Assembly: GCF_900105415.1 (NCBI RefSeq)
Contig: NZ_FNSM01000001.1
Location: 3,934,501-3,998,500 of the forward strand
Direction: 5' to 3'
DNA: 64,000 nt
Source: Streptomyces sp. TLI_105
GTDB lineage: Bacteria; Actinomycetota; Actinomycetes; Streptomycetales; Streptomycetaceae
Positions 41,699-50,081 of the stretch are shown in pieces (within the stretch, counting starts at the first letter, position 1; the number at the start of each line of letters is the position of its first letter). Position numbers and translations under genes: made by a program. The notes below the pieces were generated by a model. That model did not search any database, had not been told where the DNA came from, and saw only the letters and a program-made list of their open reading frames with translations.

Positions 41699-42631
41699 AT
41701 GTCCACAGAACTGGGCAGCTCGAAGGTGCTCACGCTCACGCCCGTTCCCGTGCCCACGCAGACGACGGCGCCGACCGCGGCCGACGGCACGGAGACCGTG
41801 AACACCGCTGGGACCACCGAGACCGCGCCTCCGCCGATGGTCGTCACGTCCGGGGCCCTCGACACCCGCACCCTCTCGCGCTCCCTCTTCCTGCGGCTGC
41901 GCGCCCTCGACGCCGAAGGAGCCGCGGCCGACAGCCCGGAGCGGACCTACGTCCGCGACACCCTCATCGAGCTCAACCTCCCGCTCGTGCGCTACGCGGC
42001 GGCCCGCTTCCGCTCCCGCAACGAGCCGATGGAGGACATCGTCCAGGTCGGCACCATCGGCCTCATCAAGGCGATCGACCGCTTCGACTGCGAACGGGGC
42101 GTCGAGTTCCCGACGTTCGCCATGCCCACCGTCGTCGGCGAGATCAAGCGCTTCTTCCGCGACACCTCGTGGTCGGTGCGGGTCCCGCGCCGGCTCCAGG
42201 AGCTGCGCCTCGCCCTGACCAAGGCCAGCGACGAGCTCGCACAGAAGCTCGACCGCTCCCCCACCGTGCCCGAACTCGCCGCCGTGCTCGGGGTGTCGGA
42301 GGAGGACGTGGTCGACGGCCTCGCCGTCGGCAACGCCTACACCGCCTCCTCGCTGGACTCCCCCTCGCCCGAGGACGACGGCGGCGAGGGCTCCCTCGCG
42401 GACCGCCTCGGCTACGAGGACACGGCCCTCGAAGGCGTCGAGTACCGCGAGTCACTCAAGCCCCTGCTCGCCAAACTTCCGCCCCGGGAACGGCAGATCA
42501 TCATGCTCCGCTTCTTCGCGAACATGACGCAGTCGCAGATCGGCGAGGAGGTCGGCATCTCCCAGATGCACGTCTCGCGTCTCCTCACCCGCACCCTCGC
42601 CCAGCTGCGCGAGGGCCTCATCTCCGACTGA
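41699..42631 (+). CDS. sigN: RNA polymerase sigma factor, SigB group (SigN-like)
   Basis: A second group 3 sigma factor of 310 residues; ATG 41699 follows GGGGGTGG. Its region 2 is almost identical to that of the upstream gene ([20 protein letters not shown], then [20 protein letters not shown]), but region 3 and the N-terminus differ. Region 4 is [27 protein letters not shown]. Tandem arrangement after sigF matches sigN of S. coelicolor, a development-linked factor; the symbol is by synteny and recall. The 235-bp gap between the two genes carries its own promoter. Confidence 0.78.
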   Translation: MSTELGSSKVLTLTPVPVPTQTTAPTAADGTETVNTAGTTETAPPPMVVTSGALDTRTLSRSLFLRLRALDAEGAAADSPERTYVRDTLIELNLPLVRYAAARFRSRNEPMEDIVQVGTIGLIKAIDRFDCERGVEFPTFAMPTVVGEIKRFFRDTSWSVRVPRRLQELRLALTKASDELAQKLDRSPTVPELAAVLGVSEEDVVDGLAVGNAYTASSLDSPSPEDDGGEGSLADRLGYEDTALEGVEYRESLKPLLAKLPPRERQIIMLRFFANMTQSQIGEEVGISQMHVSRLLTRTLAQLREGLISD

Positions 42632-42681
42632 CTTCCGGAAAAACCCGGTTTGTTGACGGCTCGTCAGCCAGACTGGGGCGT

Positions 42682-43488
42682 ATGAGGCGCAGGAAGCCGG
42701 TACTCGTGGCGGTGGCGCTCTGCCTCGGCGGGGCGCTGACCGCGTGCGGCGGCGGAGGAGACGACGAGGGGTACGCGGCGGTCGGCGCCGGCCCCTCCCC
42801 GAGGGGCCCGGTCACCCCTTCGGGCGCGGTCACCCTGGTCCCCCTGGAGAGCCCTTCGGCGAGCGGGACGACGTCCAGCACCTCCTCCCCGTCGCCCGCG
42901 GCGCCCGGGACGCCAGAGACGGCCTCCACGGGCGGGAGCGGGGACTTCCCCAGCCCGTCCGGGACTTCCGGGACCCCTGGGTCCTCCGGGACCTCAGCCG
43001 CCTCAGGCGCCCCCGGGTCTTCCAGCACGAGTACGGGATCGGGTACGGGATCGACGACCGCGCCCGGTCGCGGAGGGACCGGCACCGGCGCCCCGCCCCG
43101 CACCCCCTCCACCACGCCCGGCCCCACGCCGCCCGGCACCGGCACGCCCCCGGCGTCGCCCTCGCCGACCCCCGCGCCCGGGCCCGCCGTGCTCACCGTC
43201 TCCTCGCCCAGCCTCGCCGACGGCGACCGGCGCTGGTGCCAGCGGGTCACCGTGACCTTCCGCAACACCGGTGGCTCCGCGGCCACTTCGGGGACGGTCG
43301 GCTTCGCGACGCACATCATCGGCCTGCTCGGCACCGACTGGGGGACGGTCCCCTCCAGTCAGCCGCTGCCCGCGCCGATCGCCGCGGGGACGGCACGGAC
43401 GCAGACGTACACGGTGTGCGTGGACTCCTGGCGGGTGCCGCTCGGCATGCGGATCGACACCCGCGAGGTCACTGCCACATGGCGCTGA
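42682..43488 (+). CDS. Lipoprotein with long Ser/Thr/Pro/Gly linker
   Basis: ATG 42682; a lipoprotein signal, VAVALCLGGALTAC with lipid-anchored Cys22, is followed by about 130 residues of Ser/Gly/Thr/Pro low complexity. A C-terminal ~90-residue beta-rich domain reads RWCQRVTVTFRNTGGSAATS and ends RIDTREVTATW. Two cysteines in that domain could pair. It is cell-surface exposed; no enzyme motif is visible. The gene overlaps the convergent hydrolase by 20 bp. Confidence 0.82.
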   Translation: MRRRKPVLVAVALCLGGALTACGGGGDDEGYAAVGAGPSPRGPVTPSGAVTLVPLESPSASGTTSSTSSPSPAAPGTPETASTGGSGDFPSPSGTSGTPGSSGTSAASGAPGSSSTSTGSGTGSTTAPGRGGTGTGAPPRTPSTTPGPTPPGTGTPPASPSPTPAPGPAVLTVSSPSLADGDRRWCQRVTVTFRNTGGSAATSGTVGFATHIIGLLGTDWGTVPSSQPLPAPIAAGTARTQTYTVCVDSWRVPLGMRIDTREVTATWR

Positions 43489-44302
43489 CCAGCACCTTCG
43501 CGAACTCGACCGGGTGCTCCACACAGCCCACGTGGCCGCCCGGGAACTCCGCCCGCACGGCGCCGGTCAGCTCGGCGAGCCGTCGGGCCGGTCCGACGAG
43601 CGCCTCCTGATCCGTGGACTCCTCGCCGACGCCCAGGACCAGCTTCCCGGCGGCGGCGCGCAGCCCCTCCAGATCGGGGGCGGAGGAGGAGAAGGGGACC
43701 AGGACGTGCTCCAGGAAGACCGGCATGTTGGCGGCCATGCGGGAGGCCATCGGCCGGAGGGAGGCGGGCAGTTCGCCGCCCTGCCGCTCCGGCTTCCGGC
43801 CGTCAGGCGTCTCGGAGAAACGTGCCATCGCCGGCCCGAGCCCCTGCGTGCGGTGCAGCTCGCGCACCTCGGCGAAGTGGTCGCGGTACGGAGCCGGGTC
43901 GGCGAGCAGCTCCACGAGGGGCGGCTCGTGGGCGACGAGTCGGCGCACCCGGTCCGGGCGGGCGGCGAGCAGGGAGAGGGCGACGATGCCGCCGGAGCTG
44001 CTGCCGAAGACGTACGCGGGCTCGTCCGGGGAGACCGCGTCCAGGACGGCGAGGGCGTCGTCGCGCCAGTCGGCCACCCGCTGGTCGGCGAGGGGCCCGT
44101 CGAGCGGGCTGCGCGACAGACCGCGCTGGTCGTACGAGACCACGGTGTGCCCGGCGTCCGCGAGGAGGCCGGCCATCCCTTCGAAGAGCCCGGCGTCCCC
44201 GGCGCCGCCGGGGACCAGCAGCAGCACGGGGCCGCTGCCCCGGGTCTCGTACCGCAGGGTGGCCCCCGGGACCTTCACCGTGCCGACGTCGATGACGTTC
44301 AC
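43469..44302 (-). CDS. Alpha/beta hydrolase
   Basis: A 277-residue hydrolase: LLLVPGGAGDAGLFEGMA, YDQRGLSRS, nucleophile elbow FGSSSGGIVALS and terminal His in PGGHVGCVEHP. GTG 44302 overlaps the TetR stop as GTGA, so it is co-translated with that regulator. Substrate unknown. Confidence 0.88.
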   Translation of the reverse strand: MNVIDVGTVKVPGATLRYETRGSGPVLLLVPGGAGDAGLFEGMAGLLADAGHTVVSYDQRGLSRSPLDGPLADQRVADWRDDALAVLDAVSPDEPAYVFGSSSGGIVALSLLAARPDRVRRLVAHEPPLVELLADPAPYRDHFAEVRELHRTQGLGPAMARFSETPDGRKPERQGGELPASLRPMASRMAANMPVFLEHVLVPFSSSAPDLEGLRAAAGKLVLGVGEESTDQEALVGPARRLAELTGAVRAEFPGGHVGCVEHPVEFAKVLVSAMWQ

Positions 44303-44871
44303 GAACCGTTCCCCCAGTTCTCCAGGACGTGGTGGAGCGCCTCCAGCGAGCGCGCCCAGGATGCGGCGACGGGGCGGGAGTGCGCGAAGCCGCCGCCCAG
44401 TTCGAGGTGGACGTAGCCGTGGAAGGCGCTGCGGAGCAGGCGTCCGGCGTCGGTGAGGTCGGGTTCCCGGAGGCCGTAGCCGCGCAGCATGCCGTAGGTG
44501 AGCTCGACGGCCCGCAGGAGGACGGTGGTGTCCTCGATCTCCTCCGGCTCGATCCGCTGCTGTGCGGCCGCGTACCGCCCGGGGTGCGCGAGGGCGTAGT
44601 CGCGGTAGGCGTCGGCGAAGGCGACGAGTGCCTCCTTGCCGGACCGGCCGGCCACGGCGGCGCCGATGGCGTCGTTCATCTCGCCCGAGGCGAGGAGCGC
44701 GAGCCGGACCCGCAGGTCGCGCAGGTTCCTGACGTGCGAATAGAGGCTCGCGTCCTTGACCCCGAAGCGGCGCGCCAGGGCCGAGACGGTGACCTTGTCG
44801 AGGCCGCTCTCGTCCGCCATCTCGGCGGCGGCCCGCACGAGGCCGTCGACGGTGATTCCCGCGCGCACCAT
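44299..44871 (-). CDS. TetR/AcrR-family regulator
   Basis: ATG 44871 with GGGAAGAGGG upstream (an earlier in-frame ATG at 44943 would cover the operators). 190 residues; HTH TVSALARRFGVKDASLYSHV, C-terminal domain of the WHG type (LRSAFHGYVHLELGGGF). First gene of a two-gene unit with the hydrolase downstream and autoregulated through the CTAG sites at 44884-44919. Confidence 0.88.
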   Translation of the reverse strand: MVRAGITVDGLVRAAAEMADESGLDKVTVSALARRFGVKDASLYSHVRNLRDLRVRLALLASGEMNDAIGAAVAGRSGKEALVAFADAYRDYALAHPGRYAAAQQRIEPEEIEDTTVLLRAVELTYGMLRGYGLREPDLTDAGRLLRSAFHGYVHLELGGGFAHSRPVAASWARSLEALHHVLENWGNGS

Positions 44872-44883
44872 GGGACCCTCTTC

Positions 44884-44919
44884 CCTAGATCTCCTAGGAA
44901 TGAGGCTAGTGGCCCTAGG
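44884..44919. promoter_or_regulatory. Paired CTAG operators upstream of TetR gene
   Basis: CCTAG-ATCTC-CTAGG (44884-44898) and GCTAG-TGGCC-CTAGG (44905-44919) are two 15-bp sites exactly 21 bp apart. They lie directly ahead of the regulator start and overlap the 3' end of the SDR gene. Confidence 0.65.
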
Positions 44920-45871
44920 TTCGATCCGCCAGGGGGTATTCACGCCCCAGGTAGCGCACTCCCGTCAGGCGCTCCGACTCCTCCCACAGCCGGCGGCCCG
45001 TCCCGGGGTCGGCCGCCGCCTCGGAGAGGCGCACGCGGGTCGGGGCGCCCCGCAGCTCGCCCATGCCGTCCGGGCCGATGAACTCGCCGCCCGCGACGGA
45101 CGCGTCGGTCGCCGCGTACAGCTGGGGCAGCGCGCCCCGCTCCGGTCGCTGGGCGAGCAGCGGATTGCCGATGCGTCCGAAGAACAGCTTCGCCAGACCG
45201 GAGGTGTCCTTCATCTGGAGGTTCGTGGCGGTGTAGCCCGGGTGGGCGAGCACGCTGCGGACGGGGCTCGCGGTCGCGGCGAGGCGGCGGTGCAGCTCCT
45301 TGCCGAAGACGGCGTTGGCGAACTTGCTCTGGTTGTAGAAGGCCATGGGCGTGTAGCCGCGCTCGCCGCTCAGGTCGTCGAAGCGGAGGCTGCCCTGCCG
45401 GTGGTTGATCGAGCTGACCGTGACCACCCGCGGGTCGGTCCCGGCGGCGAGCAGGTCGAGCAGCAGACCGGTGAGCGCGAAGTGGCCGAGGTGGTTGGCG
45501 GCGAACTGGACCTCGTGGCCCTCGGGGGTGAGCGTGCGGGGCGGCGCCATCACGCCCGCGTTGTTGACGAGCACGTCGAGGCGCGGATGCTCCGCGCGCA
45601 CGCCGTCGGCGAAGGCGCGCACCGAATCGAGGTCGGCGAGGTCGATCCGCCGTACGACGAGGAAGTCCCGGTCGGCTCCCGCCGCCGCGAGGTCCTCGGC
45701 CACCCGGTGGCCCTTCTCCTCGTCCCGTACGGCGAGGATCACGCGCCCGCCCCGCCGGACGAGCGCGCGCGTGGTGGCGAGGCCGAGACCGCTGTTGGCC
45801 CCGGTGACGACGAAGACCCGTCCGGTCTGGTCCGGGATGAGGTCGGCGGTCCAGCGCTGCTTCTCAGTCAT
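44915..45871 (-). CDS. Short-chain dehydrogenase/reductase
   Basis: A ~318-residue SDR of the retinol-dehydrogenase-like group: cofactor loop VTGANSGLGLATTRAL, LVNNAGVMAPP, catalytic Ser in VTVSSINHR and YNQSK for the YxxxK. ATG 45871 is preferred: TTGACA (45907-45902 on this strand), a 17-bp spacer and CAACGT place the transcript start at that ATG, suggesting a leaderless message. It is divergent from a TetR gene. Confidence 0.9.
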   Translation of the reverse strand: MTEKQRWTADLIPDQTGRVFVVTGANSGLGLATTRALVRRGGRVILAVRDEEKGHRVAEDLAAAGADRDFLVVRRIDLADLDSVRAFADGVRAEHPRLDVLVNNAGVMAPPRTLTPEGHEVQFAANHLGHFALTGLLLDLLAAGTDPRVVTVSSINHRQGSLRFDDLSGERGYTPMAFYNQSKFANAVFGKELHRRLAATASPVRSVLAHPGYTATNLQMKDTSGLAKLFFGRIGNPLLAQRPERGALPQLYAATDASVAGGEFIGPDGMGELRGAPTRVRLSEAAADPGTGRRLWEESERLTGVRYLGREYPLADRT

Positions 45872-45902
45872 GCGGCACACGTTGCCGCTCATGTCACCGA
45901 GT

Positions 45903-45914
45903 GTCAAGCATGAC
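45903..45914. promoter_or_regulatory. GTCA-N4-TGAC palindrome over SDR promoter
   Basis: GTCA-AGCA-TGAC lies on the putative -35 of the SDR gene and 39 bp before the TetR start. It is a plausible operator for that TetR protein. Confidence 0.5.
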
Positions 45915-45952
45915 TATGGATGTCAGCGAAGGCACCGCGTTACCATCGCACC

Positions 45953-46570
45953 GTGACCACCCGCCCCGAGTCGACCCTCGCCCAGCGCAAACGCCAGCTC
46001 GTCGCGACCGAGCTCACCGAGGCGGCGCTCCAGCTGTTCGCCCTCAAGGGCTTCGACGCCGCGACCGTCGACGAGATCGCGACCGAGGCCGGGGTCTCCA
46101 AGCGGACCTTCTTCCGGTACTTCGCGTCCAAGGAGGACGTGGTCGTCCAGTTCCTGGCCGGCATGGGCGCCGACATGCGCGCCGCGCTCGCCGACCGGCC
46201 CGCCGGCGAGCGCCCCTCCGAGGCGCTGCGGCACGCCGTCTCCGTACCGCTGGCCGCCTGCGGCGACCACGCCGAGCGGGTCCTGCCGGTGGTCCGGCTG
46301 ATCCTGCGGACCCCTTCCCTCCTCGCGCGCTTCCTGGAGCACCAGGCGGAGTGGCGCGAGGACCTGGCGGAGGAGCTGGGGGCCCGTCTGGGACGCGATC
46401 CCGAGGCCGACCTCCGACCCCGGCTCGCCGCGGGCATGGCCCTGACCGCCTTCGACGCCGTACTGCGCCGGTGGAGCGCCGGCGAGGCCGCGGAGGTCAC
46501 CGAGGATCCGGTCGCGCTGCTCGGGGAGGCCTTCGCGGTGCTCACCCCTGCGCTGGACGCAAGCCCGTGA
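45953..46570 (+). CDS. TetR/AcrR-family regulator
   Basis: A 205-residue regulator starting at GTG 45953, with HTH TVDEIATEAGVSKRTFFRYF. Divergent from the SDR gene, which it probably controls through the palindrome at 45903. A run of short tandem repeats follows its stop. Confidence 0.9.
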   Translation: MTTRPESTLAQRKRQLVATELTEAALQLFALKGFDAATVDEIATEAGVSKRTFFRYFASKEDVVVQFLAGMGADMRAALADRPAGERPSEALRHAVSVPLAACGDHAERVLPVVRLILRTPSLLARFLEHQAEWREDLAEELGARLGRDPEADLRPRLAAGMALTAFDAVLRRWSAGEAAEVTEDPVALLGEAFAVLTPALDASP

Positions 46571-46642
46571 GCCGTGAGTCCGCGCCCGAGTCGTGAGCCC
46601 GTGAGCCCGCGTCATGAGCCGTAAGCCCGTAAGCCCGTAAAA
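46561..46642. repeat. Degenerate octamer tandem repeat
   Basis: The end of the TetR gene runs into about nine copies of CGTGAGCC / CGTAAGCC-type octamers with small gaps, ending just before the terminator at 46647. Confidence 0.75.
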
Positions 46643-46646
46643 GAAA

Positions 46647-46683
46647 GGTGGGCCGGGTCCGCTCGCTGCGGATCCGGCCCACC
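46647..46683. terminator. Bidirectional terminator
   Basis: GGTGGGCCGGGTCCG pairs with CGGATCCGGCCCACC (one wobble) around CTCGCTG. On the minus strand it is followed by a CTTTCTTTT tract, so it terminates the small membrane-protein gene efficiently. Confidence 0.85.
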
Positions 46684-46708
46684 CGGGGCGTGTGGTCGGT
46701 ACGGAGGG

Positions 46709-46942
46709 TCAGCCCAGCGCCAGCCAGGCGACGGCCGCCAGGACGACGATCACCGCGACGACGCCGACGATCAGGCCGACGCGCGGACCGCCCGACGCGG
46801 CCGCGGCCTGCGGCTGCTGCCGCTGCGGGGTGCCCTCGTCGACGAAGGCGCGGAACATCTGCGTGCTGCCGGCGGGGTCGTAGCCCTCGGGACCCTGAGG
46901 GGGCTGGCCCTGGCCGTACGGTGCTTGGGGGTTGTGTGCCAT
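46709..46942 (-). CDS. Small tail-anchored membrane protein
   Basis: A 77-residue protein: a Gln/Pro/Gly-rich N-terminal half (PYGQGQPPQGPEGYDP) then STQMFRAFVDEGTP and one C-terminal membrane helix (VGLIVGVVAVIVVLAAVAW). Flanked by a terminator on its 3' side. Function unknown. Confidence 0.75.
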   Translation of the reverse strand: MAHNPQAPYGQGQPPQGPEGYDPAGSTQMFRAFVDEGTPQRQQPQAAAASGGPRVGLIVGVVAVIVVLAAVAWLALG

Positions 46943-47037
46943 GGGCCAGGACCCTAGCGAAGTCGGGATGGGGGGCCCAAGCCCCGGCTCCGACGATCCG
47001 CCTTTGCCGATTCTTTAGCGCCGTTTGACCGATTTAG

Positions 47038-47081
47038 TTTGCCTGAAGCAACCATCCATCTCTATGGTTGCCCTAAGCAAC
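47038..47081. promoter_or_regulatory. Two MarR-type operators
   Basis: TTGC-CTGAA-GCAA (47039-47051) and GTTGC-CCTAA-GCAAC (47067-47081) are near-identical palindromes 29 bp apart, directly ahead of the marR gene. Confidence 0.7.
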
Positions 47082-47101
47082 AAGATGGACGGGGGTGCCC
47101 G

Positions 47102-47545
47102 ATGGCGACACGGAACAGATACGAGGAACTCGCCCGCTCGGTGAGCGCGATCGGCGCCGTGAAGCGCGGCCTCGCCCGTGTCCTGCCCGTCGACTGCCAG
47201 GGCGGCTCGGCCGCCGTGCTCGCCCTGGTCCACCACCACGGCGCCATGCGGACGAGCAAGCTCGCCGAACTCATGGCCGTCGACATGTCGGTGTGCAGCC
47301 GCCATGTGGCCCACACCGTGGAACACGGCTGGATCGAGCGACTGCCCGACCCGGCCGACAAGCGCTCCCGCATCCTGCACCTCACGGAACCGGGCCACGC
47401 GATGCTCGACGAGCTCGACCGCCGAGTGACCGAGGCCTTCTCCCGCCACCTCGCGGAGTGGACCGACGACGACGTCGACCAGCTCACGCACCTGCTCGCC
47501 CGCCTCCGCGACTCCTTCGGGGACTGCCGGGCCCACCACGCTTGA
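47102..47545 (+). CDS. MarR-family repressor
   Basis: A 147-residue winged-helix repressor; GGGGGTG precedes ATG 47102. Recognition part TSKLAELMAVDMSVCSRHVA and wing LPDPADKRSRILHLT. It contains a Cys in the recognition helix and one at residue 32. It heads a unit with the MFS pump 14 bp downstream and autoregulates through the TTGC-N5-GCAA sites. Confidence 0.92.
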   Translation: MATRNRYEELARSVSAIGAVKRGLARVLPVDCQGGSAAVLALVHHHGAMRTSKLAELMAVDMSVCSRHVAHTVEHGWIERLPDPADKRSRILHLTEPGHAMLDELDRRVTEAFSRHLAEWTDDDVDQLTHLLARLRDSFGDCRAHHA

Positions 47546-47559
47546 GAAAAAGGAAGTTC

Positions 47560-49179
47560 ATGGCCACGACCACGCCCGACACCGGTGCGCGGAACGGCGT
47601 CACCGGTACCGGCGGTGGCGGCGAGACCGCCCCGATGACACACCGGCAGATCATGGAGGCGCTGTCCGGGCTGCTGCTCGGCATGTTCGTCGCCATCCTG
47701 TCCTCGACGATCGTCTCCAACGCCCTCCCCCAGATCATCACCGACCTGGGCGGCGGCCAGTCCGCCTACACCTGGGTGGTGACCGCCGCCCTCCTGGCGA
47801 TGACCGCGACCACCCCGCTCTGGGGCAAGCTCGCCGACCTCTTCTCCAAGAAGCTGCTCGTCCAGATAGCCCTGATCGTCTACGTCGCGGGCTCGGTCGT
47901 CGCGGGTCTCTCGCAGAGCACCGGCATGCTCATCGCCTGCCGTGTCGTCCAGGGCATCGGCGTCGGCGGTCTGACCGCCCTCTCCCAGATCATCCTGGCC
48001 GCGATGATCGCCCCGCGCGAGCGCGGCCGGTACAGCGGCTACCTCGGCGCGACCTTCGCCGTCGCCACCGTCGGCGGCCCGCTGCTCGGCGGCGTCATCA
48101 CCGACACCGACTGGCTCGGCTGGCGCTGGTGCTTCTACGTCGGCGTGCCCTTCGCGATCATCGCCCTGATCGTCCTGCAGAAGACCCTGAAGCTCCCCGT
48201 CGTGAAGCGCCAGGTCAAGGTCGACTGGGCCGGCGCCTTCTTCATCAGCGCCGCCGTCTCCCTGCTCCTCGTCTGGGTCACCTTCGCGGGCGACAAGTAC
48301 GACTGGATGTCCTGGCAGACGGCCGCCATGGTCGGCGGCTCGGTCCTCCTCGGCGCGGTCTTCGTGCTCGTCGAGTCCAAGGCGAGCGAGCCGATCATCC
48401 CGCTCCGCCTCTTCCGCAACCGGACGATCACCCTCGCCTCGCTCGCCTCGCTCGCCGTGGGCGTCGCGATGTTCGCCGGCACGGTCTTCTTCAGCCAGTA
48501 CTTCCAGCTCGCGCGGAACGAGTCGCCGACGATGTCCGGCGTCCTCACCATCCCGATGATCGGCGGCCTGTTCGTCTCCTCCACCGTCTCCGGCCTCGTC
48601 ATCACCAAGACCGGCCGCTGGAAGGCGTGGCTGGTCAGCGGTGGCGCCCTGGCCGCCGGCGGCCTCGGCCTGCTCGGCACGATCCGCTACGACACGGCGT
48701 ACTGGCACATCGCGCTCTTCATGGCGGTCCTCGGCCTCGGCCTCGGCATGATGATGCAGAACCTGGTGCTCTGCACCCAGAACCAGGTGGCCCCCGCCGA
48801 CCTCGGCGCCGCCTCCTCCGTCGTCACCTTCTTCCGCTCCCTGGGCGGTGCGATCGGTGTCTCGGCGCTCGGCGCGGTCATGGCCCACCGGGTCACGGAC
48901 TACGTCAAGGAGGGCCTGGCCGAGCTCGGCCCGAAGGCCGCGGCCGCCATGGGCAAGGGCGGCTCGGGCGGTGGCATCCCCGACATGGACAAGCTGCCGG
49001 CCCCGATCCGCACGGTCATGGAGGACGCGTACGGCCACGGTGTCGCCGACGTCTTCCTCTACTCGGCGCCGTTCGCGCTGCTCGCCTTCGTGGTGACGCT
49101 GTTCATCAAGGAGGTCGCGCTGAAGAGCAACGCGGCGAAGACCGACGAGAAGGTCGACGAGAAGGTCGACGCCGAGTAG
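47560..49179 (+). CDS. MFS multidrug transporter, DHA2 type
   Basis: A 539-residue, 14-helix efflux pump; AAAAAGGAAG precedes ATG 47560. It shows FVAILSSTIVSNALPQII, GKLADLFSKKLLVQIAL and RVVQGIGVGGLTALSQII, and a charged C-tail with repeated TDEKVDEKVDAE. Transcribed with the MarR gene and presumably induced when that repressor releases. Confidence 0.93.
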   Translation: MATTTPDTGARNGVTGTGGGGETAPMTHRQIMEALSGLLLGMFVAILSSTIVSNALPQIITDLGGGQSAYTWVVTAALLAMTATTPLWGKLADLFSKKLLVQIALIVYVAGSVVAGLSQSTGMLIACRVVQGIGVGGLTALSQIILAAMIAPRERGRYSGYLGATFAVATVGGPLLGGVITDTDWLGWRWCFYVGVPFAIIALIVLQKTLKLPVVKRQVKVDWAGAFFISAAVSLLLVWVTFAGDKYDWMSWQTAAMVGGSVLLGAVFVLVESKASEPIIPLRLFRNRTITLASLASLAVGVAMFAGTVFFSQYFQLARNESPTMSGVLTIPMIGGLFVSSTVSGLVITKTGRWKAWLVSGGALAAGGLGLLGTIRYDTAYWHIALFMAVLGLGLGMMMQNLVLCTQNQVAPADLGAASSVVTFFRSLGGAIGVSALGAVMAHRVTDYVKEGLAELGPKAAAAMGKGGSGGGIPDMDKLPAPIRTVMEDAYGHGVADVFLYSAPFALLAFVVTLFIKEVALKSNAAKTDEKVDEKVDAE

Positions 49180-49272
49180 GAGAGCTCCCGGCAGCGCTTC
49201 GAGCGGAGGCGCGGCCGGGTCGGGTACGGAGCGGCGGGCAGGGGACGGCCCGCCGCTCCGTCATGTCCGTCC

Positions 49273-50046
49273 TCAGGTGCCTTCGGACTCGCGCGCGACC
49301 ATGGCCTCGATGCCGGCGATCAGGACGTCCAGGGCGTAGTCGAAGTCGCGGTCCCAGAGGGCGCCGAGGTCGTCGTGCGAGGTCCGCTCGTCGAGGATCT
49401 CCCTCAGGCCCTCGATCTGGTCCGTGAGCTCCGGGTCCTCCCGGAAGGCGTTCACCGAGTCCACGTAGAACTCGTCCTGCGACATCCCGGCCTCCGCCGC
49501 GCGCCGGCCGAACTGGGACTCGATCGTCCCGTAGCCGTACACGAACTGGAAGACCGCCGACATCGCGCTCGGCCGGCGGTCGAGGGAGAGGCCGGTCTCC
49601 TTGATCGCGTCGTGGATCTTGTGGCCGACGGCGATCGAGTTCGGGCCGATGTTGAGGTACTGGCCGGCGCTCGGCGACATCCACCCGTGGCGGACGAGCA
49701 TCCGCCGGTAGTCCAGGGCGAGCAGGCGGATCCGCTCCCGCCAGTCCCCGGCGGCGTCGACCGCCGCGAGGTCGATCTCGCCGTAGACGCTGTCCATGGC
49801 GTACTCGAGGATGTCGTCCTTGGTGTCCACGTACCAGTACAGGGACATGGCCGTGACGCCCAGTTCGGTCGCGAGCTTGCGCATCGACAGCTTGGCGAGG
49901 CCCTCCTCGTCGAGCATCCGGACCGCGGCGGCGACGATCCGGTCCCGGTCGAGCCCGGCCGGACCCCCGCCGCTGCGGGTGGCCCGCTTCTCCAGCCACA
50001 CGCTGGAACGCGCCGGGTTCTTGGCCCGATCGGCTGCCTTGACCAT
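49273..50046 (-). CDS. TetR-family regulator (TetR_C_1 type)
   Basis: A 257-residue repressor. After a basic extension the HTH reads RIVAAAVRMLDEEG, LSMRKLATELGVTAMSLYWY; the C-terminal domain is of the tetracycline-repressor group. It lies 35 bp after the DHA2 pump on the same strand and is probably its repressor, acting at 51600-51656. Confidence 0.9.
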   Translation of the reverse strand: MVKAADRAKNPARSSVWLEKRATRSGGGPAGLDRDRIVAAAVRMLDEEGLAKLSMRKLATELGVTAMSLYWYVDTKDDILEYAMDSVYGEIDLAAVDAAGDWRERIRLLALDYRRMLVRHGWMSPSAGQYLNIGPNSIAVGHKIHDAIKETGLSLDRRPSAMSAVFQFVYGYGTIESQFGRRAAEAGMSQDEFYVDSVNAFREDPELTDQIEGLREILDERTSHDDLGALWDRDFDYALDVLIAGIEAMVARESEGT

Positions 50047-50081
50047 CGCGTTCCTCCGTCTGTCAGCGGTCCGTCACCATG

